Positions 49,198-60,230 of a stretch of 64,000 nt of DNA are shown one piece after another. A program made the translations under genes and the position numbers. Source of the DNA: Hormoscilla sp. GM7CHS1pb (GTDB lineage Bacteria > Cyanobacteriota > Cyanobacteriia > Cyanobacteriales > Desertifilaceae); NCBI GenBank assembly GCA_014323675.1, contig JACONN010000002.1:62001-126000 (forward strand), in the 5' to 3' direction. The notes beneath the pieces are model-generated. The model was given only the letters and a program-made list of their open reading frames with translations, did not search any database and was not told where the DNA came from. Position 1 is the stretch's first letter. The number at the start of each line of letters is the position of its first letter.

Positions 49198-51567
49198 TTA
49201 ATAAGGCCACTTCCACTCGCGCACTTCCGGCATATCCTGACCGTGCTTTGCGATATAATGCTTGTGTTCGATCAGCCGATCGCGGCTCTTCTGTTTAGCA
49301 TAAGCAGCAGCATATCCCAATTGGGGCACCCGATCGATGACATCCGCTGCCAGGTGGAAGCGATCGAGGTCATTGCGGACCACCATATCAAAGGGAGTAG
49401 TAGTAGTACCCTCTTCCTTATAGCCCCGGACATGGAGATTTTGGTGGTTAGTCCGGCGATAGGTAAGGCGATGGATCAGCCAGGGATAGCCGTGATAAGC
49501 GAAGACGATCGGTTTATCAGTAGTAAAGATCGTATCGAAGTCTTTATCCGACAGACCGTGGGGATGTTCGCTTTGAGGTTGCAGGGTCATCAAGTCAACC
49601 ACATTCACCACGCGGATCTTCAGTTCCGGAAATTGTTGACGGAGAAAGTCCACTGCTGCTAGGGTTTCCAAGGTCGGAACATCCCCACAACAACCCATCA
49701 CCACATCTGGTTCCCCACCCTGGTCGTTACTGGCCCATTCCCAAATGCCAATTCCAGCAGTACAATGCTTGACCGCCGCATCCATGTCCAGGTATTGTAA
49801 GGAGGGTTGCTTACCCACGACAATTACATTCACATAGTTGCGACTCCGCAGACAATGGTCCGTCACGGACAGAAGAGTGTTAGTATCGGGGGGTAGGTAA
49901 ACCCGAATCACGTCCGCCTTCTTGTTGATGACGTGATCGATAAAGCCCGGGTCTTGGTGGGAAAAGCCATTGTGGTCTTGTCGCCAGACATGGGAAGTCA
50001 GCAGGTAGTTCAGAGACGCGATCGGGCGACGCCAAGGAATTTCGTGGCGGGTAGTTTTCAGCCACTTCGCATGTTGGTTAAACATGGAGTCGATCAGGTG
50101 AATGAACGCCTCGTAGCAGGAGAAGAACCCGTGGCGACCGGTGAGGAGATAGCCTTCCAGCCAGCCTTGGCAGGTATGTTCGCTGAGAATTTCCATCACC
50201 CGACCGTTGCTAGCCAGGTGGTCGTCTTCGGGGAGAAAATCTGCTACCCAGGTGCGATCGGTCGCTTCAAAAACGGCGCTAAGACGGTTAGAGGCCGTTT
50301 CATCGGGACCGAACACCCGGAAGTTGGTCATGTTTTGCTTCATCACGTCCCGCATAAAACCTCCCATGACCCGGATGGCTTCGGCGAAGGTGGTGGCTGG
50401 TTTGGAGACATCGATGGCGTAGTCCCGGAAGTCGGGCATTTTCAAGTCCCTCAGCAGGATGCCACCGTTAGCGTGGGGGTTGGCACCCATGCGCCGATCG
50501 CCCTTGGGTGCCAGTTCTGCCAATTCTGGAATTAACTTGCCATTCTCGTCAAAGAGTTCTTCGGGTTTGTAACTCTTCATCCAGTCTTCCAGCAGTTGGA
50601 CGCGATCGGGTTTCGTTGCTATTTCCGAGAAGGGTACTTGGTGACTGCGCCAGTAATCTTCCGTTTTCTTGCCATCCACTTCCTTGGGACCCGTCCAACC
50701 CTTGGGCGATCGCAAGACAATCATCGGCCATTGGGGACGCTGGGTAAAGCCCTTACTGCGGGCCTCCTGCTGAATGGCTTCGATATCTGCGATCGCGCTT
50801 TCCAGGGTAGCCGCCATCAACTGGTGCATAGTTTCCGGGTCGGACCCCTCAACAAAATAGGGTTTATAACCGTAACCGACAAACAAGCTTTCCAACTCAG
50901 AATGGGAGATCCGGGCCAAAACCGTCGGATTAGCAATTTTGTAGCCATTCAGGTGTAAGATAGGCAGGACCGCACCATCATGAACCGGGTTAAGGAACTT
51001 ATTAGAATGCCAACTGGTAGCCAGGGGACCAGTTTCCGCCTCCCCGTCACCAACAACGCAAGCAACGATCAAGTCCGGGTTATCGAAAGCAGCGCCATAA
51101 GCATGAGAAAGAGCATAACCCAGTTCGCCGCCCTCGTGGATAGAACCCGGGGTTTCCGGGGCCACGTGACTGGGGATGCCGCCGGGGAAAGAGAACTGCT
51201 TGAAAAGTTTCTGCATCCCCTCAGCATCCTGGGAAATATTGGGGTAAACTTCAGTGTAAGTACCCTCCAGGTAAGTATTAGCAACCAACCCGGGACCGCC
51301 ATGACCGGGACCTGCAATATAGATAATATTCAGGACTCGATCCTTAATCAAGCGGTTGAGGTGAACGTAGATAAAATTAAGACCGGGAGTAGTGCCCCAA
51401 TGTCCCAACAGCCGAGGTTTAACATGTTCTAGTTTCAGAGATTCTTTGAGCAGGGGGTTGTCAAACAGATAAATTTGTCCCACCGAAAGGTAGTTCGCCG
51501 CCCGCCAGTAAGCATTCATCTTCTGCAACTCTTCTGGGGCGAGGGGTTTTTCCTTTGTAACTGTCAT
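49198..51567 (-). CDS. xfp: Phosphoketolase
   Basis: The 789-residue thiamine-diphosphate enzyme cleaves xylulose 5-phosphate (and often fructose 6-phosphate) to acetyl phosphate. Family blocks are [60 protein letters not shown] and [19 protein letters not shown]. It is full length with an ordinary ATG ([20 protein letters not shown]). It is transcribed divergently from the phosphatase and acetate kinase genes. Together with acetate kinase it can form an acetate/ATP route from Calvin-cycle sugars. Confidence 0.96.
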   Translation of the reverse strand: MTVTKEKPLAPEELQKMNAYWRAANYLSVGQIYLFDNPLLKESLKLEHVKPRLLGHWGTTPGLNFIYVHLNRLIKDRVLNIIYIAGPGHGGPGLVANTYLEGTYTEVYPNISQDAEGMQKLFKQFSFPGGIPSHVAPETPGSIHEGGELGYALSHAYGAAFDNPDLIVACVVGDGEAETGPLATSWHSNKFLNPVHDGAVLPILHLNGYKIANPTVLARISHSELESLFVGYGYKPYFVEGSDPETMHQLMAATLESAIADIEAIQQEARSKGFTQRPQWPMIVLRSPKGWTGPKEVDGKKTEDYWRSHQVPFSEIATKPDRVQLLEDWMKSYKPEELFDENGKLIPELAELAPKGDRRMGANPHANGGILLRDLKMPDFRDYAIDVSKPATTFAEAIRVMGGFMRDVMKQNMTNFRVFGPDETASNRLSAVFEATDRTWVADFLPEDDHLASNGRVMEILSEHTCQGWLEGYLLTGRHGFFSCYEAFIHLIDSMFNQHAKWLKTTRHEIPWRRPIASLNYLLTSHVWRQDHNGFSHQDPGFIDHVINKKADVIRVYLPPDTNTLLSVTDHCLRSRNYVNVIVVGKQPSLQYLDMDAAVKHCTAGIGIWEWASNDQGGEPDVVMGCCGDVPTLETLAAVDFLRQQFPELKIRVVNVVDLMTLQPQSEHPHGLSDKDFDTIFTTDKPIVFAYHGYPWLIHRLTYRRTNHQNLHVRGYKEEGTTTTPFDMVVRNDLDRFHLAADVIDRVPQLGYAAAYAKQKSRDRLIEHKHYIAKHGQDMPEVREWKWPY

Positions 51568-51809
51568 ATTCCTACTCTAAGCTATTGGTCATTATTCTCC
51601 AATTTAAATGCTGCTGCTCTGAATGCATAATAATTTTACTATCTTTTAAGATTAACTCATATTTAACCTATGATTAAATAAATGTTGAGATATAAAACAA
51701 ATGGGAGATGAGAAGAGAATTGTTGTATAATAAAAGAGCGCCGTCACCCTTGCCTAGTGCGGTGAGACCGTGTTAGTATAAGAGGATAGAGGTTAAGAAA
51801 AGGATAACG

Positions 51810-52448
51810 ATGAGCTTAAAATTGTATTTTATCCGACATGGGGAAACGGTTTACAGCCAGAAAGGGGGCTACTGCGGCTCCCTAGATCCGGAGTTGACCA
51901 GCGTGGGGATAAAAATGGCAGAACAGTTTGCCGCAGCCTATCATTCTATCCCCTGGGTAGCCGCCTATGTAAGTCCCATGCAGCGGACGATCGCGACGGC
52001 GAAACCCTTATGTACGGCAGTGGGACTGGAAATGCAACTGCGGGATGGCTTAAAAGAGATAGCCTATGGGAAGTGGGAAGGTCAGTTACCAGAAACGGTA
52101 AATAGAGATTTCCACGATGAGTACGTTCGCTGGTTAACGGATCCAGGTTGGAATGCACCGACAGAGGGGGAAAGAGGAGTGGATATAGCCCGTCGTTCGG
52201 AAGCAGTGATTCACGAGATCTGCGAGAATTATCAGACAGGGAATGTTTTGGTAGTCTCCCACAAGGCAACTATTAGAATAATTCTATGTAACCTATTGGG
52301 AATTGATGTGGGACGCTTCCGCGATCGCATCGCCATGCCAGTTGGGGGAGTCAGCGTAGTGGAGTTAGGAGTTCACGGTCCTCTGATGCATGCATTGGCA
52401 GACCGCAGCTATCTGGAGGAAAATTTATGTTCTTTACCCAGTCATTAA
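51810..52448 (+). CDS. Histidine phosphatase family protein
   Basis: The 212-residue protein begins MSLKLYFIRHGETVYSQKGG with the RHGE catalytic motif; the second catalytic histidine is in VLVVSHKATIRIILCNLLG. It resembles phosphoglycerate mutase-like phosphatases and alpha-ribazole phosphatases, and the substrate is not determined. It lies between the phosphoketolase and acetate kinase genes, so a sugar-phosphate substrate in that pathway is possible. A TATAAT box at about 51725-51730, 80 bases upstream, could drive it. Confidence 0.88.
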   Translation: MSLKLYFIRHGETVYSQKGGYCGSLDPELTSVGIKMAEQFAAAYHSIPWVAAYVSPMQRTIATAKPLCTAVGLEMQLRDGLKEIAYGKWEGQLPETVNRDFHDEYVRWLTDPGWNAPTEGERGVDIARRSEAVIHEICENYQTGNVLVVSHKATIRIILCNLLGIDVGRFRDRIAMPVGGVSVVELGVHGPLMHALADRSYLEENLCSLPSH

Positions 52449-52670
52449 TATATTGATAGTTACGGGATAAAAATCGAGGCGAACTATGAGAATAAGAGAC
52501 AAAATTTGTAGTAGGGTGGCTTTGCCACCATTCGCGGGTTTGGGCAACAACAACCAACTGGGAAGTGACCACGGAGGCAAAGAGACAAAATATGTAGTCG
52601 GTTAAAACAGACTTCAGCTATTAGCAGGGGTTTTTTCCCCTGCGGGCCTGTTGAGTTGGGAATAAATGGG

Positions 52671-53879
52671 ATGAAAATATTGGTACTAAACGCGGGTTCT
52701 AGTTCTCAGAAAAGTTGTCTGTATGAAATACCCGAGAAGACATTACCCCAAGAACCTCCCGAACCACTTTGGGAAGCGAATATAGACTGGAGTGGATCTA
52801 CAGATTTTGGAACTCTGAAGGTTAAAGCGAAAGGAGTTAAGCTAGAAGTTAAACTGCCAGGGCGAGAAGGGGCGATCGCCCAAATGCTAGAGACTCTGAG
52901 TAGTGGAAAAACTCGGGTATTGCAGCAGTTATCGGAAATAGATATCGTCGGACATCGGGTGGTACATGGAGGTGCAGAATATTCCCAAGCTACTCTCATT
53001 ACTCCCGCAGTTAAAGAGGCGATCGCCCGCCTAGTACCCCTAGCACCCAGTCACAACCCAACCCATTTAGAGGGAATAGAAGCGATCGAGAAAATATTAG
53101 GCAAGGTGCCGCAGATAGCAGTATTTGATACAGCCTTTCACAGCCAGATGCCGAAAGCCGCTGTAGTGTATCCGATCCCCTACGAGTGGTTTGAGCAAGG
53201 CATCCGTCGCTATGGGTTTCACGGCACGAGTCATAAATATGCATCAGGAAGGGCGGCCCAAATACTGAGAAAACCCTTAGCAGAACTGCGACTGATCGCT
53301 TGTCATTTGGGCAATGGCTGCTCCTTGACAGCCGTCAAAAACGGAGTTAGTATTGATACAACAATGGGGTTCACGCCCCTGGAAGGGTTAATGATGGGAA
53401 CTCGCAGTGGTTCCATCGACCCAGCGATCGTAATATACTTGATGCGCAAGTACAATTATGATGCCGATAAATTAGATCGAATGCTGAACAAGGCTTCCGG
53501 GTTAAAAGGAATTATGGGAAAATCCGGAGATATGCGCCATGTTTTGCAGGCGATCGCGGGGGGAGACGAACGGGCGCAACTGGCCTTTGACATGTACGTA
53601 CACTCCTTGCGTGCAAGCATAGGATCTATGGTTGCGAGTCTGGGCGGTTTAGAGGCGATAGTCTTTACCGCAGGGGTTGGCGAAAATGCAGCAGCAGTAA
53701 GGGAGGCCACTTGCGCCGGGTTTGAGTTCCTGGGGTTGAAACTGGACAAAGAAAAAAATCTCTCCTCCCCAAAAGACATGGATATTGCTACCCCAGACTC
53801 AGCAGTGCGCGTTTTAGTGGTGCAGACAGCAGAAGATTGGGCGATCGCCTGCGAATGTTGGTATGTTAACGATCGTTAA
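52671..53879 (+). CDS. ackA: Acetate kinase
   Basis: This enzyme converts acetyl phosphate and ADP to acetate and ATP. The start MKILVLNAGSSSQKSCLYEI, the substrate loop RYGFHGTSHKYASG, HLGNGCSLTAVKNGVSIDTT and GVGENAAAVRE are typical. I chose the ATG at 52671 because the family begins MKILVLNAGSSS; a codon 15 bases upstream is less likely. Gene order phosphoketolase-phosphatase-ackA suggests a metabolic unit. Length is 402 residues. Confidence 0.96.
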   Translation: MKILVLNAGSSSQKSCLYEIPEKTLPQEPPEPLWEANIDWSGSTDFGTLKVKAKGVKLEVKLPGREGAIAQMLETLSSGKTRVLQQLSEIDIVGHRVVHGGAEYSQATLITPAVKEAIARLVPLAPSHNPTHLEGIEAIEKILGKVPQIAVFDTAFHSQMPKAAVVYPIPYEWFEQGIRRYGFHGTSHKYASGRAAQILRKPLAELRLIACHLGNGCSLTAVKNGVSIDTTMGFTPLEGLMMGTRSGSIDPAIVIYLMRKYNYDADKLDRMLNKASGLKGIMGKSGDMRHVLQAIAGGDERAQLAFDMYVHSLRASIGSMVASLGGLEAIVFTAGVGENAAAVREATCAGFEFLGLKLDKEKNLSSPKDMDIATPDSAVRVLVVQTAEDWAIACECWYVNDR

Positions 53880-53895
53880 CTTCATTTAGCAATCT

Positions 53896-54573
53896 ATGCT
53901 ACTACTGCAATTTAGTACATCGCACTATTGTCGCAAAGCAAGACTGGCCCTCGGCTACAAAAAAATTGCCTACCAAGTAGAAAACCTCACTCCTGGTCTC
54001 CATGTCCTCAAACTCAAACCCCTCACGGGACTGACCACCGTGCCAGTTCTATTGCCCCAACAATCAGGTCAACCACAGGCGATCGCCGACTCCACCAGAA
54101 TATGGCAATATCTGGAAAGCTACTGCCCCGATCCGCCCTTGACTTTACCCGAACCGCAACTGCAACAAAAAGCCCAGATGCTCGAAGACTGGTTAGATGA
54201 AAGCATCGGTACTGCCACTCGCTTTGTTTACTATCACTTCCGCGCTGGTGCTGGTAAGGACATCGACCCCTCTTGGTTCAGTCAACTGCTGATTCAGGTG
54301 GTGATTCGTCAATACTCCATTACACCCGCAGCAGTCGAATTAGCCCGATCGCGCCTCAATTTAGCAATGGCACGTCTAAAATCCCGCTGGCAAGACAGCC
54401 CCTATCTGGTAGGATCCAATCTCAGCGTAGCAGATATCGCCGCTGCGGCCCTGCTGAGTCCCCTAGCCCTCATAGAGGACTACCGCCAATCATATCCCTG
54501 GCTGTTCTCACGCATTGCCCAGGTACACAAAACTTGCCGCGAACCCTTGCCCCCAGGACTTGCTGAAGGATAA
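53896..54573 (+). CDS. Glutathione S-transferase family protein
   Basis: The 225-residue protein has an N-terminal thioredoxin-like domain (MLLLQFSTSHYCRKARLALG, and PLTGLTTVPVLL with the cis-proline). A helical C-terminal domain follows, with YLVGSNLSVADIAAAALLSP, the GST N-capping motif region. The Ser/Cys near HYCRKA could be catalytic. It begins 16 bases after ackA and may be in the same operon. The substrate is unknown. Confidence 0.88.
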   Translation: MLLLQFSTSHYCRKARLALGYKKIAYQVENLTPGLHVLKLKPLTGLTTVPVLLPQQSGQPQAIADSTRIWQYLESYCPDPPLTLPEPQLQQKAQMLEDWLDESIGTATRFVYYHFRAGAGKDIDPSWFSQLLIQVVIRQYSITPAAVELARSRLNLAMARLKSRWQDSPYLVGSNLSVADIAAAALLSPLALIEDYRQSYPWLFSRIAQVHKTCREPLPPGLAEG

Positions 54574-54576
54574 TCA

Positions 54577-54858
54577 ATGTATAAATATACTCCCCTGGCC
54601 CTGCTTTGGACCATCTGTACCCTTTCTCCCGCTAGGGCCTTACCGCCACCCTCCGATGTCCCCGAAGAAATCTTGCGCACCGAGATCCTTACCGAAGCCC
54701 GATCGCCAGTTGACGGTCAACCCCTGACCGCAGCCGAGTACGCCCTATTGCAAGGGAGGCTACAGTCGGAACCATCCCCCAAGATCGACCCCCAAATCGA
54801 GGAACTGATTTTTCTCCTGCGCATACGTCGCGCCATCCGTACCATCATAGCCTTCTGA
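54577..54858 (+). CDS. Secreted small hypothetical protein
   Basis: The 93-residue protein has a signal peptide (MYKYTPLALLWTICTLSPAR, cleavage near ALP). The remaining 70 residues include EEILRTEILTEARSPVDGQP, LTAAEYALLQGRL and a C-terminal amphipathic helix ending RRAIRTIIAF. It starts 3 bases after the GST stop, so cotranslation is likely. I do not know its function; small proteins of this shape are conserved in cyanobacteria. Confidence 0.75.
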   Translation: MYKYTPLALLWTICTLSPARALPPPSDVPEEILRTEILTEARSPVDGQPLTAAEYALLQGRLQSEPSPKIDPQIEELIFLLRIRRAIRTIIAF

Positions 54859-55018
54859 TGTCAAAAGAGGGCTGTTGTGGCTCAAGCGGTATTGATTTGC
54901 CCCAGAATGTTAAAATATATGTATAAAAATAAAGAAACATAAATCAAACCACAGCTCATCCAAGTGGATAATTCTGTAACTTGTTCAGTAACTTCATGGA
55001 GATAGGTAGGATAGCCTC

Positions 55019-57334
55019 ATGTCAACGACCATTGCCCCCGATCAAATAGACCGGATTGTCTGGAATCAGCATCACGACCCCTTTGAGGTTCTCGGAGCCC
55101 ATCAGATAGAAAATAATGGTAAAACCAGCTGGGTAGTACGAACCTATCAACCGACAGCAGAGGCCGTCTGGGTAGTCTGCCCGGACTTACGGACTGAGTA
55201 CCCGATGCAGTCGGTACATAATCGGCACTTCTTTGAATGTACCATTGAGAAGCCGGAACTGGCCAACTATCAGTTGCGGATTAAGGAAGGGGAACACGAA
55301 CGGGTAATCTACGACCCCTACGCCTTTCGTTCTCCCAAGCTAACAGACCTTGACATTCACCTGTTCGCCGAAGGTAACCATCACCGCATCTATGAGAAAC
55401 TAGGTGCCCACCCCACGAAAATCAACGGCGTTCAAGGGGTTTACTTTGCCCTTTGGGCACCCAATGCCCGCAATGTCTCACTGCTGGGGGATTTTAACCA
55501 CTGGGACGGTCGCAAGCATCAGATGCGGAAAACAGGTAACGGAGTTTGGGAGTTGTTTATTCCCGACGTGGGTGTGGGCGAACCTTATAAATACGAAGTG
55601 AAAAACAACGAGGGGCATATTTACGAGAAGTCTGACCCCTACGGGTTCCAGCAGGAAGTCCGACCCAAAACGGCGTCCATTGTCGCCGACATGGACTCCT
55701 ACAGCTGGAATGATACTGAATGGATGGAACGCCGTCGCCACACTGAGGCCCTGAAAGAGCCGATCTCTGTCTATGAGGTGCATTTGGGTTCTTGGATGCA
55801 CGCGGATGCTTCACAACCTGCCCAGCTTTCCGATGGTCAAACAGAGCCGGTAGTAGTAGTCTCCGACTATAAACCCTATGCGCGCTTCCTGACATACCGG
55901 GAACTGGCGGCAAAGCTGATTCCCTATGTCAAGGAACTGGGATTTACTCATATTGAGTTGATGCCTGTAGCAGAACATCCCTTTGATGGTAGCTGGGGTT
56001 ATCAGGTGACGGGGTACTATGCATGTACTTCCCGCTATGGAACTCCGCAAGATTTCATGTATTTTGTGGACCAATGTCACCAAAATGACATTGGGGTGAT
56101 TGTGGACTGGGTTCCAGCCCACTTCCCCAAGGACGGTCACGGTTTGGCCTTTTTTGATGGCACCCATCTTTACGAACACGCGGACCCCCGCAAAGGGGAA
56201 CATAAGGAATGGGGCACCCTGGTGTTCAACTATTCCCGCAATGAGGTACGAAATTTCTTGGTGGCCAACGTGCTGTTCTGGTTCGACAAGTACCATATCG
56301 ATGGCATCCGGGTAGATGCGGTAGCATCCATGCTTTACCTAGACTACGCCCGCAAGGATGGAGAATGGGTAGCAAATCAGTACGGAGGCCGGGAAAATAT
56401 TGAAGCTGCTGATTTCCTGCGTCAGGTGAATCATCTGTTGTTTAGCTATTTCCCCGGCACCATGTCGATCGCGGAGGAGTCCACAGACTGGGCGATGGTA
56501 TCCTGGCCCACCTATGTGGGGGGTTTGGGCTTTAACATGAAATGGAATATGGGCTGGATGCACGATATCCTGGACTACTTCAGCATGGATCCTTGGTTCC
56601 GCCAGTTCCACCAGAATAACGTGACGTTCAGCATGTGGTATCATCACTCGGAGAACTACATGCTCGCCCTATCTCACGATGAGGTGGTCCATGGCAAAAG
56701 CCCCATGATCGGGAAGATGCCGGGGGATGAGTGGCAGAAGTTTGCTAACCTGCGCTCCTTGTTTGCTTACATGTTCGCCCACCCAGGCAAAAAGACTCTG
56801 TTTATGAGTATGGAGTTTGGTCAGTGGAGTGAGTGGAATGTCTGGGGGGATCTGGAGTGGCATTTGTTGCAGTATGGGCCCCATCAGCAACTGAAGCAGT
56901 TTGTAAGTGATTTGAATCAACTCTATCGCAGCCAACCAGCTCTTTATACCCGAGATTTTGAAGAAGAAGGGTTTACATGGATTGATTGTAGCGACAATCG
57001 TCATAGCGTGGTGTCGTTTATCCGTCGTGCTAAAGATCCCAATGATTTTGTGGTAACGATTTGTAATTTCACGCCTCAGCCTCATTCTCATTATCGCATT
57101 GGAGTGCCAGAGCCGGGATTCTACACGGAGTTGTTTAATAGCGATGCTGGTCAGTACGGTGGCAGCAATATGGGGAATTTGGGTGGCAAGTGGACTGATG
57201 AATGGTGGTTCCACAGTTATGCTCATTCCTTGAATTTGTGTTTGCCCCCCTTGGGCGTGCTGATCTTGAAGCTCGATCGCCAAAAGACCCAGGCGGCGAT
57301 CGCATCTTCGATGATTAATTTAGCCTGTTCGTAG
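55019..57334 (+). CDS. glgB: 1,4-alpha-glucan branching enzyme
   Basis: This GH13 enzyme makes alpha-1,6 branches in glycogen. Order of parts: N-terminal CBM48-like modules (residues about 20-230, [20 protein letters not shown]), the catalytic barrel with [20 protein letters not shown] (nucleophile Asp), [20 protein letters not shown] (acid Glu) and [20 protein letters not shown], then the C-terminal beta domain. Length 771 is normal. It is complete and starts with a conventional ATG. The GST-small-protein pair ends 160 bases upstream, and the spacer may hold its promoter. Confidence 0.97.
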   Translation: MSTTIAPDQIDRIVWNQHHDPFEVLGAHQIENNGKTSWVVRTYQPTAEAVWVVCPDLRTEYPMQSVHNRHFFECTIEKPELANYQLRIKEGEHERVIYDPYAFRSPKLTDLDIHLFAEGNHHRIYEKLGAHPTKINGVQGVYFALWAPNARNVSLLGDFNHWDGRKHQMRKTGNGVWELFIPDVGVGEPYKYEVKNNEGHIYEKSDPYGFQQEVRPKTASIVADMDSYSWNDTEWMERRRHTEALKEPISVYEVHLGSWMHADASQPAQLSDGQTEPVVVVSDYKPYARFLTYRELAAKLIPYVKELGFTHIELMPVAEHPFDGSWGYQVTGYYACTSRYGTPQDFMYFVDQCHQNDIGVIVDWVPAHFPKDGHGLAFFDGTHLYEHADPRKGEHKEWGTLVFNYSRNEVRNFLVANVLFWFDKYHIDGIRVDAVASMLYLDYARKDGEWVANQYGGRENIEAADFLRQVNHLLFSYFPGTMSIAEESTDWAMVSWPTYVGGLGFNMKWNMGWMHDILDYFSMDPWFRQFHQNNVTFSMWYHHSENYMLALSHDEVVHGKSPMIGKMPGDEWQKFANLRSLFAYMFAHPGKKTLFMSMEFGQWSEWNVWGDLEWHLLQYGPHQQLKQFVSDLNQLYRSQPALYTRDFEEEGFTWIDCSDNRHSVVSFIRRAKDPNDFVVTICNFTPQPHSHYRIGVPEPGFYTELFNSDAGQYGGSNMGNLGGKWTDEWWFHSYAHSLNLCLPPLGVLILKLDRQKTQAAIASSMINLACS

Positions 57335-57752
57335 TAAGCGCTTTAGCGCTTGCCGTCGGGAGAATCTCAATGCAAGACGAGATCGACCAGGTTTTGACAA
57401 AAAACCTGATTTCTGGGATACTTGCGGTGAGCTAAAAAGAAACCAGGTTTTGACAAAAAACCTAGTCTTGGCTTCTGGGCTACTTGCGGTGAGCGCATTA
57501 GCACTCTTGCCGTCTTACTGGGTTGATTGAAACTGGCTTAATAACCACGACTTCTCCTTGATTCATTCTGCTCCTGCCGATCGCGCAGCGTGGCGCAGCC
57601 ATACCTTTGTTTTTTCGCGGTCCCTATACGAACTTCTGGTCTGGCTATGCGCTGCGCGTCCCGTGAGGGATACGGGATGCGCCGCTGCAATGCTTCCGAG
57701 ATCGCTGAAATAGTTAATCCTGGTAATAGCTGAGATTCAGTAATCCGCTGAC
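57335..57752. repeat. Spacer with duplicated hairpin repeats and a possible Uma2 end
   Basis: Two copies of an AGGTTTTGACAAAAAACCT hairpin, each followed by TACTTGCGGTGAGC, lie at about 57390-57495. A GATCGCGCAGCGTGGCGC repeat is at 57579-57602. On the minus strand, RITESQLLPGLTISAISEAL (about 57690-57750) resembles the C terminus of Uma2 proteins. It then runs into a palindromic CGCTGCGCGTCCCGTGAGGG repeat, so it is at best a remnant. Confidence 0.55.
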
Positions 57753-57897
57753 GGGTGCATCTCATATTTGTAAATATACAAGGAAAAATCGAACGGACCG
57801 TCGCTGGTGAACTCGAACAATTCTCAATTAGCCATTAGCAATTAGCCATTAACAATTAGCGATAATTGTTGCTTGCTCGCAAAAGTGAGATGCACCC
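57753..57897. mobile_element. 145-bp MITE-like element
   Basis: GGGTGCATCTCA (57753-57764) and TGAGATGCACCC (57886-57897) are perfect 12-bp terminal inverted repeats. The interior is AT-rich with ATTAGCCATTAGCAATTAGC repeats and no coding. The ends match those of the element at 48136 except at two positions, and single ends occur at about 15566 and 41526. Confidence 0.8.
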
Positions 57898-58090
57898 CCG
57901 CTGACTGCCTTTGGGTTGCGCTCCCTGTGGGGTCGGGAGACACCGACGTCTCTGTCCTACTGTCGCGATCGACTGAGTGCCGTGTTGCATTTGGGTACCT
58001 TATCTCTCTTTTATCCAGATATACGATCGCCCAAATGCGAGAGCCTTTACAGCTTCGTTCAGGACTTCGTCCTGACTACGAAGGGCGACA

Positions 58091-60230
58091 TTAGGACTGT
58101 TTAATCGGAATATCGATGACAAACTCCGTCCCTTGTCCTGGTGTAGAAAAGCATTGCATCTGACCGCCGTGCTTGTCCACAACGATTTGGTAGCTGATGG
58201 ATAATCCCAAGCCAGTACCCTTACCCACGGGTTTGGTGGTAAAGAAGGGGTCAAAGAGTCGTTGCTTGACGCTTTCAGGCATGCCAGGGCCATTGTCAGC
58301 AATCCGAATCTGGACCTGCGAGCCCGATCGTGCTGTGTTAATCTGAATCTGGGGATTGCGGATATTTTCCCGAGAATAGGCCGCGCCATTCTGACAGTCT
58401 TCCAGGGCATCAATGGCATTGGCATTGGCAATGATGTTCATAAACACCTGATTTAGTTGTCCCGCATAACATTCAACTTGGGGTAAATTGCCATAGTTTT
58501 TGACAAGCTCAATGCCGGGATGATTGGGCTGAACTTTTAAGCGGTTATGAAGAATCATTAAGGTGCTATCTATGCCATCATGGAGATCGATGTTTTTCAC
58601 CTCCGCTTCATCCAGACGAGAGAAAATCCACAGGGATTTGACAATCTCGCGAATCCTTATGGCTGCGCCACGCTGCGCGATCGGCACCCACTTTCATCGA
58701 ATTCAGCAAGTTGGGCAAGTCTTCTGTCACGAAATCTAGCTCCATCTCCTCGATTTCGGCAGCGATCTCTGGGTGCGGTTGGGGGTAGTGACGATCGTAC
58801 AGCCGGATTATTTCTAACAAATCCTTGATATAATCTTCCGCGTGGGTCAGGTTGCCGTAAATAAAGTTAACTGGGTTGTTAATTTCGTGGGCCACACCGG
58901 CAACCATCTGACCGATTGAAGACATTTTTTCTGCCTGAATCAACTGTAACTGGGTGCGTTTTAAGTCCGCCAGAGTCTCTGAGAGCTGCTCATTTTTCTT
59001 TTTCAGGAGTTCTCCCGATCGCCGTCGGGCCTCTTCTGCCCGTTTCCGCTCGGTAATATCGCGTCCTTCTGCGATCAGCAGCACCACTAACCCACAAGAA
59101 TCAAATACGGGCTTGAGGGAAAAGTCGATGGTGGCGATTTTCTCGTCGGTCCCCAGAATCTCCGCTTCATAACGGACAAATTCCCCAGCCGCAGCAGTAG
59201 CAATTGCCTGTTGCAAGCGCTTTTGATGCTGTCGGGAAGCTTTCCACCAGGGGGTCTCCCAGAGGGGACAATTCACCATATCGGCAAGCTGGACGCCAGC
59301 GAAGTCCAGCACAGTCTGATTCGCTTGTTCTATTTTGCCTTGGGGCGAAAGGATCGTGATAAACCCAAAAGCCGAGTTAAAGATCGCCCGGAAGCGTCGT
59401 TCGCTCTCCTTGAGGGCTCTGGCGGCCTTTTTACGAGCGCTAATATCGGTGACTACCGCTAGCAGAGACTGGGGCTCTCCCGTGGACCGACGCACCAGTG
59501 ACACCCTCAGATGCACCCAAGTTACTTCCTGTTCTCCAGTAGCACCTTTGCGGAGGTAGCGCTTCTCGATCGAGTAAGTCTGAATTTCACCTGCAAACAG
59601 TTGTCTGAGATAGGCATCATTAGCCGCCCGGTCATCCGAGTGAGTAATATCTGTATAGGAGAGGGCTAGCAGTTCCGACTGGCTGTACCCGACTAGATCG
59701 CAAAACTTTTGGTTGACTTGTTGCACCCGACCGTCCAGGGTGTATTCGACAATCCCCACATCCGCTTGCTCGAACATGGCCCGGAACCGTTGTTCGCTCT
59801 CCATCTGTCCCGCCGCCGCCTGTTTGCGATTTTTCGCGCAGCGTTCGGTGATATCGGTAATCAAGCCATAGCAGACTATGTCGCGGTTTGGCTGCTTTTG
59901 AGGTTTGGCTGTAATTTGAATCCACTTTAGTCCTGCTTTCGGAGTGAGGATCCTGCCTTCCCAGTGGAGTGGCTGCCTCGACCGGGCCGCCGCTGTCATC
60001 GCTGAACGGCAGGACTGACGGTCATCCGGATGGACTCGCTTCCAGATCAACTCCGGATGAAGCTCAATTGCTCCTGGTTCTAGCTCAAATATCTCGCGGA
60101 CATAGTCGCTCACGTAAACAAACTCCTCCCTGCCATTGGCATGGAGGACATATTGATAAATCACTGCCGGTGCATGAGCCACCAGGCTTTCTAAAAATGG
60201 ATTGTGCAATTCTGGGTATTTTAAGGTCAT
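58091..60230 (-). pseudogene. PAS-domain sensor histidine kinase, split by a 22-bp insertion
   Basis: Reading across the insertion gives a kinase of about 710 residues. Three PAS domains with PAC motifs lie in order (SDYVREIFELEPGAIELHPE; QRFRAMFEQADVGIVEYTLD; ESERRFRAIFNSAFGFITIL). A coiled coil follows, then the HisKA box MVAGVAHEINNPVNFIYGNL. The ATPase has ANAIDALEDCQ, RIADNGPGMPESVKQRLFDP and GKGTGLGLSISYQIV. No membrane segment is seen, so it is probably cytoplasmic. The insertion at 58657-58678 turns the expected ADRIREIVKSL into ADRAAWRSHKD and shifts the frame. As written, the product lacks its ATPase part. Confidence 0.85.
58657..58678. repeat. 22-bp repeat insertion in the histidine kinase gene
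   Basis: TTATGGCTGCGCCACGCTGC plus GC lies exactly between the codons expected for GADR and IREIV. Removing it restores GCCGATCGGATTCGCGAG, a continuous kinase frame. The same sequence is found as a dispersed repeat in spacers at 35479, 35809, 41765 and 57579, always touching or next to GATCG or a close variant. Confidence 0.8.
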
